Below, one piece after another: positions 51,862 to 59,732 of a DNA stretch of 64,000 bases (positions are counted from its first letter, which is position 1; each line of letters starts with the position of its first letter). The position numbers were made by a program, and so were the translations under genes. Origin of the DNA: Streptomyces sp. NRRL S-337. Its GTDB lineage: Bacteria; Actinomycetota; Actinomycetes; Streptomycetales; Streptomycetaceae. The notes below the pieces were generated by a model. The model was not told where the DNA came from and did no database searches. It was given only the letters and a program-made list of their open reading frames with translations. The stretch lies in the NCBI RefSeq assembly GCF_000720175.1, contig NZ_JOIX01000015.1, positions 62,001-126,000 on the forward strand, given 5' to 3'.

Positions 51862-53676
51862 GTGGCGTCGGACCCACAAGGCGGCCAGCGCAACACCGAC
51901 AGCGACAACAACGGCACCAAGCCCAGCGACACCAAGCCCAGCGACACCAAAGCCAGCGGCACCAAGCCCAGTGGCAGCGGCACGGGCAGCAGCATGGGCC
52001 CCATCGAGGACCGCAAGCCGGCCTCCGACGAGGCACACAGCGCCTTCACGCCGCCGCTCGGCGTGCCGTACCCGCCGCTGCCCGAGGACGAGCACCCCAC
52101 CTCCGAGTTCGCCCTGCCCGCGGGCCTGCGCCCGGAGCCGCCCGCCGAGCAGGAGGGCTCCGCGTTCACACCGCCGGCCGGCACCACCACGGGCCAGACC
52201 CCGCTCCCCACCCCGGCGGGCGCCACCGCCATGGGCCTGGCCTTCACCCCGCCGCACGGCATCCCCACCGTCAGCCTCACCAAGGAGGCGCCGTGGCAGG
52301 ACCGGATGCGCACGATGCTGCGGATGCCGGTCGGGGAGCGGCCGGTCCCCGAGCGCCGGGAGCGCGGCGACGAGGACACCGGCCCGGCCGTCCCCCGCGT
52401 CCTCGACCTGACCCTGCGCATCGGCGAGATCCTGCTCGCCGGCGGTGAGGGCGCCGAGGACGTCGAGGCGGCGATGTTCGGCGTGGCGCACGCCTACGGG
52501 CTGGAGCGGGTCGAGCCGACCGTCACCTTCACCCTGCTGTCGATCTCGTACCAGCCGTCGCTGGTCGACGACCCGGTGACGGCCAGCCGGACGGTGCGGC
52601 GGCGCGGGGTGGACTACAACCGGCTGTCCGCGGTGTTCCGGCTGGTCGACGAGATCACCTCCGAGGGGATCACCCTGGAGGAGGCGTACCGCGGGCTGGC
52701 CGAGATCCGCCGTAACCGGCACCCGTACCCGAGCTGGGCGCTGACGGTGGCCTCCGGGCTGCTGTCCGGTGCGGCGTCGATGCTGGTCGGTGGCGGGTCG
52801 CTGGTGTTCCTGGCGGCGGCGGTGGGTTCGATGCTCGGTGACCGGCTGGCGTGGCTGGCGTCCGGGCGGGGGCTGCCGGAGTTCTACCAGTTCGTGGTGG
52901 CCGCGATGCCGCCGGCCGCGGTGGGCCTGGCCTTCGGGCTGGCGCACTCCAGCGTGCAGGCGTCCGCGGTGATCACCGGTGGGCTGTTCGCGCTGATCCC
53001 GGGGCGGGCGCTGGTCGCCGGGGTGCACGACGGGCTGACCGGCTACTACATCACCGCCGCGGCCCGGCTGCTGGAGGTCGGCTATCTGATCGTCGGCATC
53101 GTCGTCGGCGTGCTGAGCGTGCTGTACATCGGGTTGCAGGTGAATCCGGGCCTGAAGCGGCTCAATCCGGAGCAGGCGCTGGGCTCGTACAACGCGCCGC
53201 TGGTGCAGACGTTCGCGGCCATGCTGCTGGCGCTGGCGTTCTGCGTCCTGCTCCAGCAGGAACGTCACACCGTGGCGTTCGCGACGCTGAACGGCGGGGT
53301 GGCGTGGGTGGTGTACGGCGCGCTCGCCAACGTGGCGGGGATCAACCCGGTGCCGGCCACCGCGATCGCGGCCGGTCTGGTGGGCCTGTTCGGGCAGCTG
53401 CTGTCGCGGTACCGGTACGCGTCCGCGCTGCCGTACGTGACCGCCGCGATCGGCCCGCTGCTGCCCGGTAGTGCCACGTACTTCGGGCTGCTCAACTTCG
53501 CCCAGGGGCATCTGCCGCAGGGGCTGACGTCGCTGGTGCAGGCGGCCTCGCTGGCGCTGGCCATCGCGGTGGGGGTCAACCTCGGTTCCGAGGTCGCGCG
53601 GCTGTTCCTGCGGGCGCCCGGGTTGCTGGAGGCGGGCGCCGGCCGCCGCGCGGCCAAGCGGACCCGCGGGTTCTAG
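51862..53676 (+). CDS. thrE: ThrE family threonine/serine exporter
   Basis: 604 aa from the GTG at 51862, with GGAGGAG nine bases upstream; a GTG at 51718 is in frame but has no such site. Residues 1-170 are disordered, with a KPSDTKPSDTKASGTKPSG repeat and three spaced AFTPPxG elements. The ThrE cytoplasmic domain (LRIGEILLAGGEGAEDVEAAM) and about ten membrane helices follow. The family exports threonine and serine. The long repetitive N-terminus is typical of streptomycete ThrE but of unknown role. Confidence 0.9.
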   Translation: MASDPQGGQRNTDSDNNGTKPSDTKPSDTKASGTKPSGSGTGSSMGPIEDRKPASDEAHSAFTPPLGVPYPPLPEDEHPTSEFALPAGLRPEPPAEQEGSAFTPPAGTTTGQTPLPTPAGATAMGLAFTPPHGIPTVSLTKEAPWQDRMRTMLRMPVGERPVPERRERGDEDTGPAVPRVLDLTLRIGEILLAGGEGAEDVEAAMFGVAHAYGLERVEPTVTFTLLSISYQPSLVDDPVTASRTVRRRGVDYNRLSAVFRLVDEITSEGITLEEAYRGLAEIRRNRHPYPSWALTVASGLLSGAASMLVGGGSLVFLAAAVGSMLGDRLAWLASGRGLPEFYQFVVAAMPPAAVGLAFGLAHSSVQASAVITGGLFALIPGRALVAGVHDGLTGYYITAAARLLEVGYLIVGIVVGVLSVLYIGLQVNPGLKRLNPEQALGSYNAPLVQTFAAMLLALAFCVLLQQERHTVAFATLNGGVAWVVYGALANVAGINPVPATAIAAGLVGLFGQLLSRYRYASALPYVTAAIGPLLPGSATYFGLLNFAQGHLPQGLTSLVQAASLALAIAVGVNLGSEVARLFLRAPGLLEAGAGRRAAKRTRGF

Positions 53677-53746
53677 CGGGCGGCCCCGTCCCGCGCTCCG
53701 CCGGGAGACCCCTGGGGGGAGACACCCCCCTGGGGTGTCTCCCTGG

Positions 53747-54625
53747 TCAGGCCGCGGCCTTGGCCGTCAGCGCGGGCTTCGCGCCGTCGGTGAGCGCGCG
53801 CCGTGCGCTGTGGGTGAGGGCGGGCTTCTCGCTCTGCGCGAGGACGTAGAGGAGTGCCGGGTGGGTGGCGCCGAAGGCGAGCACGAAGCGGTTGAGGCCC
53901 ATGAACTGCCCGATGCCGAGGTGGAAGAGCGTCATCGAGCCGAGCCATGCCTTGGCGGCGGGCTTCGGCAGCACGAAGACCAGCGGGAAGCCGACCTCCG
54001 CGGCGACCGTTCCCCAGGTGATGAGCTTGCCGAGCAGGGGGTACTTGTGGACGAGCTGGAAGATGCGCGGGTCGCCGTAGTTGTGCGTACGGATGACTCC
54101 GCTGAACGCCTCGCCGCTGAGCCACACCGGGGACACGAGCTTGACCACGCCGGACGCGACGTACGAGATGGTGGTCTCCAGGGCCAGTGCGCGCATGGCC
54201 ACGTCGCGGGCCTTCTCGCCGTCCTTGAAGGTGCCGGTCGAGGCGAGGACGACGTTGATCACCTGCTGGAGCTGGTCGGCACCGTCCCCACCGAACGGGG
54301 TGTGCAGCCGTCCGGCCGCGCCCGTCACCGCCAGCACGGCGCTGCCGGCCGCGCGTACCCCGCGCTTGTGGCCCCAGACCAGCGTGGCGGCAGAAGCACC
54401 CGCCTGCACCCCGTACAGGGCGACCGCGGCCTTCTTGGAGCTGAGGGCGCGGGTCAGCCGGGGAAATCGCTTGGCGAACTTGGGGCGCATGCTTGCCAGC
54501 TGGCCGCTCAGCAATTCACCGTCTTCGAACTTACGCGTCTGGCTCAGCATTTCCAGTGCGGAGACCAGCGTACCCAGCGAAGCCACTCGGCGTGCCGTGA
54601 CCTCGGGCGGAGCGTCGAGGAACAT
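53747..54625 (-). CDS. HTTM-like membrane protein of the linaridin cluster
   Basis: 292 aa from the ATG at 54625, with AGGAG nine bases upstream. About six membrane helices. The middle (VWLSGEAFSGVIRTHNYGDPRIFQLVHKYPLL, TWGTVAAEVGFPLVFVLP) resembles HTTM proteins, the membrane part of vitamin-K-dependent carboxylase relatives. Basic residues dominate the loops. It is the last gene of the minus-strand cluster, directly after the precursor peptide, and probably acts on the precursor with the 195-aa protein upstream (inference). Confidence 0.8.
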   Translation of the reverse strand: MFLDAPPEVTARRVASLGTLVSALEMLSQTRKFEDGELLSGQLASMRPKFAKRFPRLTRALSSKKAAVALYGVQAGASAATLVWGHKRGVRAAGSAVLAVTGAAGRLHTPFGGDGADQLQQVINVVLASTGTFKDGEKARDVAMRALALETTISYVASGVVKLVSPVWLSGEAFSGVIRTHNYGDPRIFQLVHKYPLLGKLITWGTVAAEVGFPLVFVLPKPAAKAWLGSMTLFHLGIGQFMGLNRFVLAFGATHPALLYVLAQSEKPALTHSARRALTDGAKPALTAKAAA

Positions 54626-54783
54626 GGATGGGTGCTCCTGTTGATGTGATGCGAGTACGGTGGAATGGGAAGCGGCGGCACGGTATGCGTATCGGGCGTA
54701 CCGTGCCGCCGCGTCTTTCATCAGCCGGGACTAACGGTGCCGGTCAGCACCATCTGCCGGTCGGCTCAGCCGTGTTGGTCGGC

Positions 54784-54981
54784 TCAGCCGTGCTGGACGT
54801 TGTGCGTGACCTGGTTGAGCGCGATGGCGGTCGCGCAGGTGACCGCGATGCCGGCGGAGACGGCCTCGGGGGTCGCCACGGTGGCCAGCGGGGTCATCAT
54901 GGTCGGCGCAGCGTCGGAGCCGATACGGCCCGGCTTCACGTCCACCAGGTTGGTGTTGGCGAATTCAGCCACAACAGACAT
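54784..54981 (-). CDS. Linaridin-type RiPP precursor peptide
   Basis: 65 aa. ATG preceded by AGAGG. The N-terminal FANTNLVDV (residues 7-15) matches the FANTxL-type leader motif of linaridin precursors such as CypA. A Lys-Pro-Gly-Arg stretch (16-19) precedes the likely core starting at Ile20. The core of about 46 residues is rich in Thr (seven), Ala and Val, with one Cys (49) and two Ser, suited to conversion of Thr to dehydrobutyrine. The Cys is not C-terminal and no LanD-like decarboxylase is present, so no aminovinyl-cysteine ring is expected; this is like class B (legonaridin-type) linaridins, where an N-terminal Ile is dimethylated. Confidence 0.85.
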   Translation of the reverse strand: MSVVAEFANTNLVDVKPGRIGSDAAPTMMTPLATVATPEAVSAGIAVTCATAIALNQVTHNVQHG

Positions 54982-55109
54982 TGCGATCCTCTTTCTCTCA
55001 GAAATCTCAGAGCGAGTTCTCCAGCCGTTCGGCGGGAGGACGCGAACTCACGCGGTGCAGGGCTTCCGAGTGAGCTCGCAGCTTCCGGCCGAGGGGGTTG
55101 ATCGGCTCG

Positions 55110-55697
55110 CTAGGCCGCCAGGGGAAAGGCGGCCGGTTCGGGGGCGGTGTCCTCGGCCAGTGGGAATTCCAGGGAGACGAAGACGGGTTCGATCTCCCGG
55201 TCCCCGGGGGCCTTGAGGAACGACTGCATCAGCATGAACTGGCTGTGCGAGGCGCCTTCGGCGTGCGGCAGATGGCGCTGGATGTAGCGGGAGAGCAGCC
55301 GGTAGCCGGACCCCAGTGTGACGAGGTGCAGCTCCGGTCCGAAGGCGACCGAGCGGCCGATGGTGTCCTGGCTCGCGTCGAACAGGGCCTTCGGGGAACG
55401 GTTCCGCGCGTTCCAGGCCAGGGCGTACCACGGCCGGTCGCGGGTGATGGTGATCTCCTCCCACTCGCCGGGCACACCGTCGATGATGTCCCGGTAGAGC
55501 AGGTGGTTGTCCTTGACTCCGGGGTTGGGCCCGAAGAAGCGCCAGTTGGGGACCGGAAGCCCCCACCGCCCGCGCCGCAGGAGGTTGTCGAAGCGGTTCT
55601 CGGGCAGCTGTCCCGCCGCCGTCGCCACCAGCCAGGCGGCGAGCGACGCCGTGACGGCGACCGTCTTCACGCGTTCCGTGTTCACCTTCACGATCAC
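55110..55697 (-). CDS. Membrane-anchored protein of the linaridin cluster
   Basis: 195 aa. One N-terminal membrane helix (VAVTASLAAWLVATAAG) then a soluble domain with the motif WRFFGPNPGVKDNHLLYRD and a C-terminal Pro/Ala tail. The W-x-F-F-G-P-N-P motif recalls small proteins encoded next to HTTM proteins (DUF5819-like, from memory). Its ATG overlaps the stop of the hydrolase gene (ATGA). It is expected to function with the HTTM-like protein in modifying the membrane-bound precursor (inference). Confidence 0.75.
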   Translation of the reverse strand: MIVKVNTERVKTVAVTASLAAWLVATAAGQLPENRFDNLLRRGRWGLPVPNWRFFGPNPGVKDNHLLYRDIIDGVPGEWEEITITRDRPWYALAWNARNRSPKALFDASQDTIGRSVAFGPELHLVTLGSGYRLLSRYIQRHLPHAEGASHSQFMLMQSFLKAPGDREIEPVFVSLEFPLAEDTAPEPAAFPLAA

Positions 55698-56713
55698 GCC
55701 AGCTCCTCTTCCCGTTCCGTGGTACGCCCGGTGGCCGGGCGGTCCTCGGCGGACTTCTGCCGCTCGGGGCCGGTGCGCCCGGAGGGCGGTTCGCCGGCGA
55801 TCACCTCCGCCACCTGCCGGGCGTGATCCGGCACGGCGAGGACGGACTCGTGGTCGGAGCCGTCGATGAAGTGGTGCCGGGACCGCTTCGAGATGGCTGC
55901 CAGCCTGGCCTGGACCGCGTGGTGGGTGGCGTTGTCACCCACGTTGTTCTCCGCCGTGACGACGGTCAACGGGCAGTCCAGATCGGTGAGTTCCGGGAAC
56001 GTCATGGCGTCCCGGTACTCCTGGCGGGCGGTGGCCCACGCACGGGGGTGCGTCATGAACGCCGTGTAACTCCGGTTGAGCTCCGGGCGGTACTGCTTGT
56101 TCACGTTCTTCGCCGGGCGGAAGGCCGACAGGCCCGCCCAGGCGTACACCTGCTCCATCACCAGCGACTGGCGGGCCCACCGGTCGACGTTGGTACGGCG
56201 GGAGTGGCGCAGGCTGATCACTTCGGTGGCGTCGATCATGACCACCGCGGTCACACCCTCCAGCGCGCCCGGGTGGCGCGAGGCGTAGGCCGCGACGAAG
56301 TATCCGCCCAGGGAGTGGCCCGCCAGGACCACCGGGAGGTTGGGGACGTAGGTGTCGCGCAGTTCCTGCAGCAGTGCGAAGTGCCGCGTGAGGCCGTATT
56401 GCGTGGACGGGGTGCTGAGCCCGTAACCGGGACGGTTGAACCGCACATAACCCATGTCCTCGGGAAGTGCGTCGCACACCCAGTCCCAGTATTCGTGGGG
56501 TGCACCCAGGCCGTTGTCGAGCACAACGGCGCGCCGTGCCTGCGGAGGAATGTGGACGTCGACCTCGACGAAGCTGCCGTCCGGCCTCTCGTGCAGCAGG
56601 TAGCGGCGCGCACGTTCGCGCCTACCGGTGAATCGCGTTATTGCGCCGGTCAGAAGGCTCGCGCCGGCCAGACCGGCAATGCCGACGGCGAATTGGCGCT
56701 CCAGAGACGCCAC
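55694..56713 (-). CDS. Alpha/beta hydrolase of the linaridin cluster
   Basis: 339 aa. GTG start with GGGGGAGGGG just upstream. An N-terminal membrane anchor (GIAGLAGASLLTGAI) precedes an alpha/beta hydrolase: VLDNGLGAPHEYW (oxyanion region), nucleophile Ser134 in AGHSLGGYFVAAY, and the late histidine in FIDGSDHESVL. Linaridin clusters encode a hydrolase-like membrane protein (CypH type) needed for dehydration or epimerisation of the core, and this is the local candidate. An acidic/basic tail (about 305-339) is disordered. It is co-translated with the next gene. Confidence 0.85.
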   Translation of the reverse strand: MASLERQFAVGIAGLAGASLLTGAITRFTGRRERARRYLLHERPDGSFVEVDVHIPPQARRAVVLDNGLGAPHEYWDWVCDALPEDMGYVRFNRPGYGLSTPSTQYGLTRHFALLQELRDTYVPNLPVVLAGHSLGGYFVAAYASRHPGALEGVTAVVMIDATEVISLRHSRRTNVDRWARQSLVMEQVYAWAGLSAFRPAKNVNKQYRPELNRSYTAFMTHPRAWATARQEYRDAMTFPELTDLDCPLTVVTAENNVGDNATHHAVQARLAAISKRSRHHFIDGSDHESVLAVPDHARQVAEVIAGEPPSGRTGPERQKSAEDRPATGRTTEREEELA

Positions 56714-56786
56714 ATTCCCCTCCCCCGTGATTCGAAGTGGCTGTTACCGAGAAACCTAACACGCGGTTCCCGGATAAAATAACGAG

Positions 56787-57134
56787 TTAATTGACCCGCT
56801 GTGCGGGATGGGTCTTCCCGCGGGGCAGCGGAACACGGACTCCGGCGGTTCTCGTGTGCTTCCGGAGTTCCATGTACAGCTCGCCTATCGTGGCCTTCAG
56901 GTTCGCGATCTCTTGGGTGAGTTCAGCTGTCCGGGAGGCATTTTCAGAAGTCTTGCCACTCTCACCGGCGAGGCCATTACGGGCCCCCTCAATAAACTGC
57001 CGGCGCCAGTTCGAGACGGACTGCTCGGAGACTCCTGCCTCTCGAGCTGCTTCGGCTGCGGTCAGTTCGCCGGTCACCACTCTCAGTACCAGAGCGAATT
57101 TCTTGTCTGCCGGCAATATCGGAGGACGTCCCAC
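56787..57134 (-). CDS. Orphan IS3-OrfA-like DNA-binding protein
   Basis: 115 aa from a GTG with AAGAGG upstream. The N-terminal helix-turn-helix (LTAAEAAREAGVSEQSVSNWRRQFIEGARNGLAG) and a C-terminal leucine-zipper-like coiled coil (AELTQEIANLKATIGELYMELR) match OrfA of IS3/IS911 transposases. No OrfB, inverted repeat or second frame follows, and the gene fits the operon spacing. It is either a remnant of insertion or, as inferred here, a domesticated regulator of the cluster. A 14-base leader segment is shared with the precursor gene. Confidence 0.75.
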   Translation of the reverse strand: MGRPPILPADKKFALVLRVVTGELTAAEAAREAGVSEQSVSNWRRQFIEGARNGLAGESGKTSENASRTAELTQEIANLKATIGELYMELRKHTRTAGVRVPLPRGKTHPAQRVN

Positions 57135-57175
57135 GTGCGATCCTCTTTCGTCATCCGTTTTTCTGGGTGCTGCCC

Positions 57176-57937
57176 TCAGTGCTTGACGTAACAGCAGATG
57201 AACATCGGGGCGCGTTCGCTGTAGGGACTTCCGTCCCAGTGCGCGAGGTGGGATTCGGGCGTGAGCCCGGCCGCTCTGGCGTAGCCGTCGATGTCCTCGG
57301 GCGTGGTGAGCCGGGTGAGTTCGGAGCCGACCCGGGTGGTCCCGTCGGCCTGGTACAGGATGTGCGAGCAGTGCCACAGACCGCCCTCCAGCAGGGTGGA
57401 GTGGGTCTGCACGCCGGTGCCGGGCTCCGGGTGGGGCAGGAAGTAGGTGGTGCGGGTGAGGCCTTCGTGCAGGGCCAGGATCGGCGGCTTGTTGTGCGTC
57501 TCGATGACGAGCCGGCCGCCGGGGGCGACGAGGTCGGCCGCGCGTTGGACGGCCTGCTGCTGGTCCTCGGGCGTGGTGAGGCACGAAAGCGTCGCGCACA
57601 CGCAGTACACCAGCGCGTAGCGGGATTCCGAGGTGTAGGTGCGGATGTCGCCGTGCACCGGAGTGACGTCCCCGGCGCCGTCGTTCAGTTTGGCGCGGAG
57701 CATGTCCAGCATCTCCGGCGAGGAGTCCACGCCCGTTATGTGGCCGACCTTCCCGGAGAGCGGGAGGGCAATGCGGCCGGTGCCGACGCCGAACTCAAGG
57801 GTTCCCCCCTCGGGATCGGGATGGAGGGCCGCCAGCCCCTCGACGGCGGCGGTGGTAATGGCGTCGTCCGGGATCAGTCGGTCGTACCAACCCTCGAACT
57901 GCCGCCCGTAGCCTATGTCCTGGACCCCGTTTTCCAC
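57176..57937 (-). CDS. SAM-dependent methyltransferase of the linaridin cluster
   Basis: 253 aa from a GTG with GGGAAG upstream. Class I Rossmann methyltransferase: motif I LEFGVGTGRIALPL (47-60), then ITGVDSSPEMLDMLRAK, DIRTYTSESRYALVYCV and LVAPGGRLVIETH. By place and size it corresponds to CypM, which dimethylates the N-terminal amino group of linaridins. Upstream (57938-58247) is an AT-rich stretch that may hold a promoter, so the cluster may have two transcripts. Confidence 0.88.
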   Translation of the reverse strand: MENGVQDIGYGRQFEGWYDRLIPDDAITTAAVEGLAALHPDPEGGTLEFGVGTGRIALPLSGKVGHITGVDSSPEMLDMLRAKLNDGAGDVTPVHGDIRTYTSESRYALVYCVCATLSCLTTPEDQQQAVQRAADLVAPGGRLVIETHNKPPILALHEGLTRTTYFLPHPEPGTGVQTHSTLLEGGLWHCSHILYQADGTTRVGSELTRLTTPEDIDGYARAAGLTPESHLAHWDGSPYSERAPMFICCYVKH

Positions 57938-58247
57938 CCGAGCTTCCCCTCTCTTTTGCCCCCACTGTCGATGCCCGGGGAACGTCAAGAAGACGAAGAG
58001 CGAGGCAAGGCGTGACACGCCACCGATGGGCGGCCGGGCGGAAGAACCGCAGCCGTCTGCATGGTTGGTCAGACCAGCAGCTGATGCCGATCCCCTGATG
58101 ACGTCTCAACGAAGTGTGGGGGGAGTAACTTTACAACGAACAATATCAGCCACGTCTGCGGGCTGGCAATCGATTATCTGGCTCAATCCCCATGCCCGCA
58201 GGGGCCGTTGGGGGTGGTTGACGATGAAACAGATGAGTGTTCCTGCA

Positions 58248-59732
58248 TTAGTGCGCAGGGCCGAATTGGTGCTGTGTCGGTGAGAGTGACACGTCGGCTG
58301 CGTTGCGTATACCGAAGCAATGCCGGAGCGCGGAGAGCGCCGCGAAATAGCCGGACATGCCGTGCACACCGGGCCCCGGCGGGGTGGCCGAGGAACACAG
58401 GAAGACGCCGGGCAGCGGCGTGCGGTAGGGATCGAAGCGCGGGACGGGCCGGGCGATGCTCTGGTACAGCGTCATCGCGCCGGTGCCGATGTCCCCGCCC
58501 ACGTAATTGGGGTTGTAGGCCTCGTACGACGCGGCGGGCACGGAGCGGTGCGCGAGGACGGTGTCCCCGAAACCCGGGGCGTAGCGCTCGATGCGGGCCC
58601 GCACCAGCTCGAACGGGTCGGTGGGATCGCCGTTCGGTACGTGCGCGTACGCCCACACCGGGCGCTTCCCGGGCAGCGCGCGTCCCGGATCGGTCGCCGC
58701 CGGGTCCACGACGAGGACGAAGGGCTCCCGGGTGCGGATCCTGCGGGCGGTCGCCGTCTCCTGCCGGACGATGTCGGCGCGGGTGCCGCCCAGATGCACC
58801 GAGCCGGCCCGGCCGACCGCGGGATCGGCCCAGGGGATCGGCTCGGAGACCAGGAAGTCGACCTTGGCCGCGCCCGGGCCGTACCGGAACCGCGCCAGGC
58901 CGCGCGCGTAGGAGCGGGGCAGCCGGTCGCCGGCGAGCGCCAGCACGCTCTTGGGGCTGGTGTCGAGCAACACGGCCCGGGCACCGCCGAGTTGGGCGAG
59001 GTCCGTCACCTCGTGCCCGGTGTGGAAGACGCCGCCGTGCGCGGTGATGTCCGCGACCAGCACCTCGGCGATGCGGACGCTGCCGCCGCGGGGCAGCGGC
59101 CAGCCCGAGCCGTGCGCGAGGTGGCCCAGCAGCACGGCCACCGCGCCGCCCGCCGGGCTCGGCAGCCGGCCGACCGCGTGGGCGGCGACCCCGGTGAGCA
59201 GGGCGGCCGCCTCCTCACCGCGGAAGTACCGCGCGCCGAGCGCGGTGCCGTGCACCGCCACCCGGGCCGCCAGCAGCAGGGCCGCCGCGGGGTCCCGCGG
59301 CAGCCGCCGTTGCCCGTTCATGATCAGGCCGACGATGCCGTCGCTGTGCTCCAGCAGGGGCGCCATCAGCCGCCGCCAGCGCGGGCCGTCGGCGCCCAGG
59401 TGCGCGCAGGTCTCGGCCAGCGACCGGTACGCCAGGGCCGCGCGGCCCCCGTCGAGCGGATGGGCGTAGGCGATCTCGGGCTGCAGCAGCTCGACGCCGC
59501 GCTCCGCCAGGCCGAACGCCCGGAAGAACGGCGAGGCGGCGGCCATGGGGTGCACGGCGGAGCAGAGGTCGTGCAGCACGCCGCTGTCGAAGAGGGGAGC
59601 GGTGCGCAGCCCGCCGCCGATGGTGTCGGCCCGCTCGTACAGCGCCACCCGCAGGCCGGCGCGGGCCAGGACCACCCCGGCCGCGAGTCCGTTGGGCCCG
59701 GTGCCCACGATGGCCACGTCGGCGCCGTTCAC
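58248..59732 (-). CDS. FAD-dependent phytoene-desaturase-like oxidoreductase
   Basis: 494 aa. The GTG overlaps the stop of the ABC gene (GTGA). The N-terminal FAD motif is ADVAIVGTGPNGLAAGVVLARAG with GGGLRTAP, and the C-terminal PGPGVHGMSGYFAALSALR is the second FAD motif of the CrtI/desaturase superfamily. Such oxidoreductases are recalled from class B linaridin clusters, where they may desaturate or reduce the peptide. It is translationally coupled to the exporter. Confidence 0.87.
   Translation of the reverse strand: MNGADVAIVGTGPNGLAAGVVLARAGLRVALYERADTIGGGLRTAPLFDSGVLHDLCSAVHPMAAASPFFRAFGLAERGVELLQPEIAYAHPLDGGRAALAYRSLAETCAHLGADGPRWRRLMAPLLEHSDGIVGLIMNGQRRLPRDPAAALLLAARVAVHGTALGARYFRGEEAAALLTGVAAHAVGRLPSPAGGAVAVLLGHLAHGSGWPLPRGGSVRIAEVLVADITAHGGVFHTGHEVTDLAQLGGARAVLLDTSPKSVLALAGDRLPRSYARGLARFRYGPGAAKVDFLVSEPIPWADPAVGRAGSVHLGGTRADIVRQETATARRIRTREPFVLVVDPAATDPGRALPGKRPVWAYAHVPNGDPTDPFELVRARIERYAPGFGDTVLAHRSVPAASYEAYNPNYVGGDIGTGAMTLYQSIARPVPRFDPYRTPLPGVFLCSSATPPGPGVHGMSGYFAALSALRHCFGIRNAADVSLSPTQHQFGPAH

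Noticed and set aside
56787..57134. Intact IS3 element in the RiPP cluster
   Set aside because: Only an OrfA-like gene is present; no OrfB, no slippery site and no inverted repeats were found.
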